Part shown: piece by piece, positions 60,001 to 64,000 of the stretch
How positions within the stretch are numbered: position 1 is the stretch's first letter
Layout: each line of letters opens with the position of its first letter
Assembly: GCA_002633005.1 (NCBI GenBank)
Contig: NMRA01000043.1
Span: 501,229-565,228, forward strand
Direction: 5' to 3'
Source: Phoronis australis
Lineage: Eukaryota > Phoronida > Phoronidae
Length of the DNA stretch: 64,000 bases
Program-made: the position numbers and the translations under genes
The notes under the pieces: generated by a model
Seen by the model: only the letters and a program-made list of their open reading frames with translations
Told to the model about the DNA's origin: nothing
Databases searched by the model: none

Positions 60001-62782
60001 CAAGTGCTGCCACTTTATACTTTTTGGAAGTATATTTTTTGTGGCATAAATCATAACGTATACTTTTTCCATACTTTTTGGGTGTTCCTATTTTTGTTGC
60101 TTTCAGTCTCCAGTCTCGTTATTGGTATAGCATTACTCATTAACAGTGCTGATCAACAGAGTCCAATAAGAGATAAAGCCACAGATGCCAAAAACAAAAC
60201 TGCCATTAGGAGCTACCACAGTAGTTAAAGCTGCTCATGCCAAATTTAATAAAGATCTTGCACAAGCAGAAAAATGCCACTAGGAGTGCCACAGTAGTTG
60301 GAGCTGCCTGAAGGTCTTAGCCAGCTGTAACGGCAAAATTATACTTTTTTCGTGACAACTTGAATACTTTTTTCAATTTTGGTGAGTGGCCACACTGGCA
60401 TCCCCACCCTCAGCCCCTAAAGTGTAGTCTGGGTAGATCCTTATATTTTTGCTGTCTTGGAAAAATTGTTTGTCAGCCATTAAATGTGGTTTATCACTGT
60501 TGTTTGGTAGCTTCATCCTGGAAGGGCTCATTTAATTTACCTCAAATCAATAGCATTCCATATGGCTTTTGAAGTTGATGATGTCAGTGTTCCAGGAACT
60601 AAAAATAAACCCAATCAAGAGCTTTGTTTATTGCTGGCTGAATTGACTGGTGATTGATCAATTAGCCAAACACATCCAACTTGTGAGTTGGCAATGTTTG
60701 TTTTGTTGGCCTTTACTTTTGTTTATGGGGGATTTTTCATAGGTGAAAGTTGACAATATCATGCCCTGGCTCTGTGTTGCTTGTATACTAAGTAGCTGTA
60801 CTAAAGGTCAATAGGAATGCCTACCAGAATACTGTAGTGTTTTTATACACTTGATGAAGGGAAGAAACACTAAATAGCAGTTTTAGTATGTTATCTTCTG
60901 GGGTTCTTGTTCAGCACTGCCTTCCAAGTGTTCTAAGTTGTTATGATTCTACATGTGTAGCATAGTGATGGGCTGTAATAAAATAGGTCAAGTTGTTATG
61001 ACTGTTGAGTAAGAGCTGCTGGTTACTGGTGTCAAGTGAGACTCTTTGCTGGTCTTGAGTTTGTGGTCATTTCCGCTGCCTGACCATCTCTTTGTGTCAG
61101 GACTCCAGCAACTAGATACACCCTTACTAATGACAGCTTGTTAGATGACTCACTCTTCAGTCATCTTGTACAGGTCTGATGTGGAAATGAAGAACTCCCC
61201 CAAGTCTTGTAGAAAGTGATACAAGTCACTGTGGAACTTTTGTCCTCTGGCGATGGGGGAGAGGGGGGAGGTCTCTGCCATATGACTGCAGACATGGGTT
61301 AGAGTTCACATCACTGACATGGTGCATGTCAACATGGTGCCTCGTCACAGGATATTGTGGTTAACAAACTAATTCTTAGTCTATTTAGCACATGATAATG
61401 GTGCACACAAGTCGAACATGAAGTCGGATATTCAGTTTCTGAAAAATAGATACATGACAGTTATTTTTGGTCATCTGCCTCAAGCCCATCTTCAGGGAAA
61501 TTTGGGAGCCATGGTATTGCAGACTGTGTTCTGTGCAAAATGGGGATGTTAGAGAATATGTTGTGTGCTGCAGGCATTGTGTTTTGGTAATGAGATACAC
61601 TGCAGCAGGTACCCTGTTGGATCTGGTCAAGCACCACATGGGCTTAGGCGGCTACTGAACTGATGTGCCACTATTCAGAATGAACTACCAAATTTGTCAC
61701 TGTCCAGCCTTCAAATAAAATTTGTCACTTAGTATAGAGTTGCGATGTATGCAAAGAAATCTATCCCAACTCCTGAAATTGTAGTGCCATGGTTTTGTCT
61801 TGCTGTACATTCACTTATTTTAGTATCAAACAAGGTATAGAAGGATGATTTGAGTAAAAGAACACTATGCTAATGTTGTGCTTTGTTTTGTTTCAATGTA
61901 CTGTGAACATTTTGTCAGAGTTCAAGGATTAGTTGCTTTGTCATCCAGGTCTTGTGACTGATGACATCACTGAGACTGGAAATTTGTTGTTGCCTGGCCC
62001 AAGTTCTTGACAACAGAGATAGCAGCCATCTAAACTGTAACTCATAGAATGAAGTTGAACAGTAGTTGTATTTGTTTGCAATATGCAACAGTAATACCTG
62101 AGTGACCGAGATCCTTGACTAGGTAACATTTTGTTGTTCTGCAAACATGTGGTCTATTGGATATTAAGTCTTCACTTATAGCGTGGTACCAAAGGTGACA
62201 AGTTAAGTGAAGAAGCTTGTGTATCAGTTGTCAGGGTCTGTTACCAAACTGGACGTGGCTTGCATGTCAAAATCATACAACTGCATTTTAGAAGCTGCAT
62301 ACTTCTCAGCCCATTTCTGTACCCAAGATAATCGAGCTTGGCTGAGACTCAACTCTTGTCTCAAAAATTGATTGCATGTCACTGTTGGTAGTGAATTTTC
62401 AAATTTCATACTATAGATATGATTTGTCATATTCAAGTCGAGCTTCCAGTAAAGTTTGGTAGTCTCTGGACCTGTTCTTGTCTTGAGTCAATAATTGTGA
62501 TTAGCACAAGTGCTGTGACCTAAATATTTGAGTATTCGTTTCCTACTTCATTCTAAGTTGACGTTGACTATTTTTCAGGTTGGAGATTACACAGTCACTC
62601 TCAAGGCACCCAATCGCAACAAACACTTCCGCGTTAAATGGAACGATGGTCGCTACTGCATAGGTCAGCAGAGCTTTGAAACGTTGGACGATCTGGTTGA
62701 CCACTACATACGACATCCAATTTATAAACATGACGACGAACGGTTGTTCCTAATAAAACCTTTCGTATATGTAGAACCATGA
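57082..62782 (+). CDS. NCK: NCK adaptor protein (three SH3 domains and SH2)
   Basis: NCK links phosphotyrosine receptors and docking proteins to actin regulators (N-WASP/WIP, PAK) in the cytoplasm. Coding exons are 57082-58095 (338 codons, donor AAT|GTAAGT, phase 0) and 62579-62782 (acceptor TTTTTCAG, stop TGA), in total 405 aa against 377-380 in human NCK1/2. SH3-1 spans 6-60 (ALYDY-like AKYDY, WW 39-40, SNYV). SH3-2 spans 109-164 (GWW 141-143, PANYV). SH3-3 spans 191-246 (NWW 225-227, PRNYV). SH2 spans about 306-400 with FLIRES at 330-335, where Arg333 is the phosphotyrosine-binding arginine, and KHF (353-355) in the second exon. The order and linker lengths are those of NCK. The extra length is in the SH3-3 to SH2 linker and the C-terminus. 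The first exon stays open 29 codons past the donor (stop 58180-58182). Confidence 0.95.
58183..62578 (+). other. NCK intron, remaining sequence
   Basis: Apart from the repeat copy near 60.2 kb I see no further exon with NCK similarity or other domains. Short frames are unsupported. Confidence 0.5.
60140..60320 (-). repeat. Copy of the CTAGTGGC satellite-like family in the NCK intron
   Basis: Reverse-complement landmarks AAATTTAATAAAGATCTTGC and GCCACTAGGAGTGCCACAGTAGTTG match units at 48290-48370. It shows that the family is dispersed as well as arrayed. Confidence 0.7.
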
Positions 62783-63473
62783 CAATGACCATGGATTTGG
62801 GAAAAGAGAGTAGCATATTTAAAAATTATGTATCTGTTCTGAAACAAATTCTGTGCGAGGCCGAGCAGTTGACAAACAACGGGAAGCAGTTATCTTAAGC
62901 TGCTCTGAACGAAATTGTTAATATTTATCAAAATGTGACATTGATGCTGTGTATGTGATCGACTATTTTTGGAAGATTAATTTTTTGTAAGGAAGGACAA
63001 TGTCAGTGGAATTTCAAATGGTTATGTTGTTTTCTCTGTTAGTGAACATAGAAGTAAGGTTGTAAAATAGTTATTTATGATTTGATCAAGAGGAATTGTG
63101 TGAAGAATCACATTGTTAATTATTGTGAGAAGAATCACTCCGTTTATTATTTAGCTGCTGTTCTGTTATGTACCTTACTAATTTCACTAACTTGTGACTT
63201 TTCTTTTCTGTGGTAAAAAGGCAAGAATTCAAAATACATTTACATTGGTTTCATTGACCATCCCATAAGAGAAGATAAGTAGCTCCCGTGCTGCCAAAGC
63301 TTGTTTCTGTGTGACTGCAAAGTGATTTTGAAAATGAGTTTTCAGTTACCCCGTTAGCTTAATTTGAACTATGAATAGTCAGCGGTTAGTTCGTTTCCTC
63401 ACCACATGGATCGCTGTAATGGGAAAAATAGTGTCAAAGCAGGCTCATTCTCATCATTGAAGATTGATGCAAC

Positions 63474-63479
63474 AATAAA
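63474..63479 (+). terminator. Candidate NCK poly(A) signal
   Basis: AATAAA lies 692 bp after the NCK stop, the first exact hexamer I noticed on this strand after the coding end. The 3' UTR before it is AT-rich. Confidence 0.35.
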
Positions 63480-64000
63480 TACTCTCCTCCTTCGCCTCCG
63501 CGAACTTGTCCTTGAAGTAAGCGATCTGGCTACAAAAGTGCCGGATGAAAACCTTCAGTTTTGGAGTAACTCGTCCTGGCGACAAAGCATTGGCTATAGT
63601 GACACTTAAATCCATTGGCATTACTGGCGTTTTCAGCAGTTGATGAACAGGATTTTGTTATTACAAGTGGGTGGCATGTTCTACTCAGCTATCTGAATTG
63701 AGTGTTGGAACTAATATTATGTTAGCTGTGCTTTTGTGGTACTAGACTTTCAACACATGTATTGTAAGGAAATGGGATTTTCCCTCAAATTTCTGCTTAA
63801 TGATGCCTTGTGTTGGCTGGCCTATTTACTGGGCTGGGTGTTATCAGAATATTTTGTATCTCCACATGTCCTATAGATCTAGTCTAAGATTAACTATCGT
63901 ACATGATAAAAGACTTAATTTCTTCAATATTTGGACTTCCATTTTTGGACAATGCTGTTTTATCTAAGGCCATATCCCCGGTAATAACTGAGACGTTCGT
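63480..64000. other. Unassigned DNA to window end
   Basis: No gene recognised; the short plus-strand frame ending at 63609 shows no domain. Confidence 0.4.

Overview
The window looks like draft genomic DNA from an animal, most likely a marine invertebrate, perhaps an invertebrate deuterostome; I cannot name the species. The reasons are GT-AG introns, three clearly animal genes (an intronless Toll-like receptor, an MGAT/DGAT2-family acyltransferase and the adaptor NCK), AT-rich non-coding DNA, and a dense mix of decayed LINE, BEL/Pao, Ty3/Gypsy, Tc1/mariner, hAT-like and Kolobok-like elements. Runs of N (19712-19800, 47028-47599) and four single N characters mark assembly joins.

Layout. 1-6.2 kb: decayed LINE pieces (endonuclease part on +, reverse-transcriptase part on -) and simple repeats. 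6.5-9.4 kb: a complete single-exon Toll-like receptor on -, whose C-terminal tail has been copied twice more into its 3' flank. 9.75-15.5 kb: a transposon graveyard with a BEL/Pao LTR and gag (+), a TAA microsatellite, a Ty3/Gypsy gag-pol remnant (-) and a Tc1-like transposase (-). 15.5-24 kb: mostly unassigned DNA with tandem repeats. 24.1-25.9 kb: two well-spliced exons of an unrecognised basic protein (+), with a 528-bp near-identical duplication in their intron. 27.3-31.5 kb: a four-exon monoacylglycerol acyltransferase gene (-), convergent with the basic-protein gene. 31.5-52 kb: mostly non-coding, with several non-autonomous DNA transposons, one hAT-like element nested in another, and a satellite-like array at 46.5-49.1 kb. 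52.9-62.8 kb: the NCK adaptor gene (+), two coding exons separated by a 4.5-kb intron, with a possible in-frame upstream exon at 52.9 kb.

The most unusual signal is a pair of loci (44.72-45.28 kb and 54.81-56.59 kb). In each, a broken THAP zinc-finger gene faces a broken gene resembling the P2X7 intracellular (ballast) domain family. The second locus is bounded by 20-bp inverted repeats next to TTAA-type target sites, as in the Kolobok superfamily, which suggests a two-gene THAP/P2RX7-like DNA transposon.

The three intact host genes are functionally unrelated as far as known: innate immune sensing (TLR), triglyceride resynthesis at the ER (MGAT) and phosphotyrosine-to-actin signalling (NCK). 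I see no operon-like organisation, tRNA, rRNA or CRISPR array.
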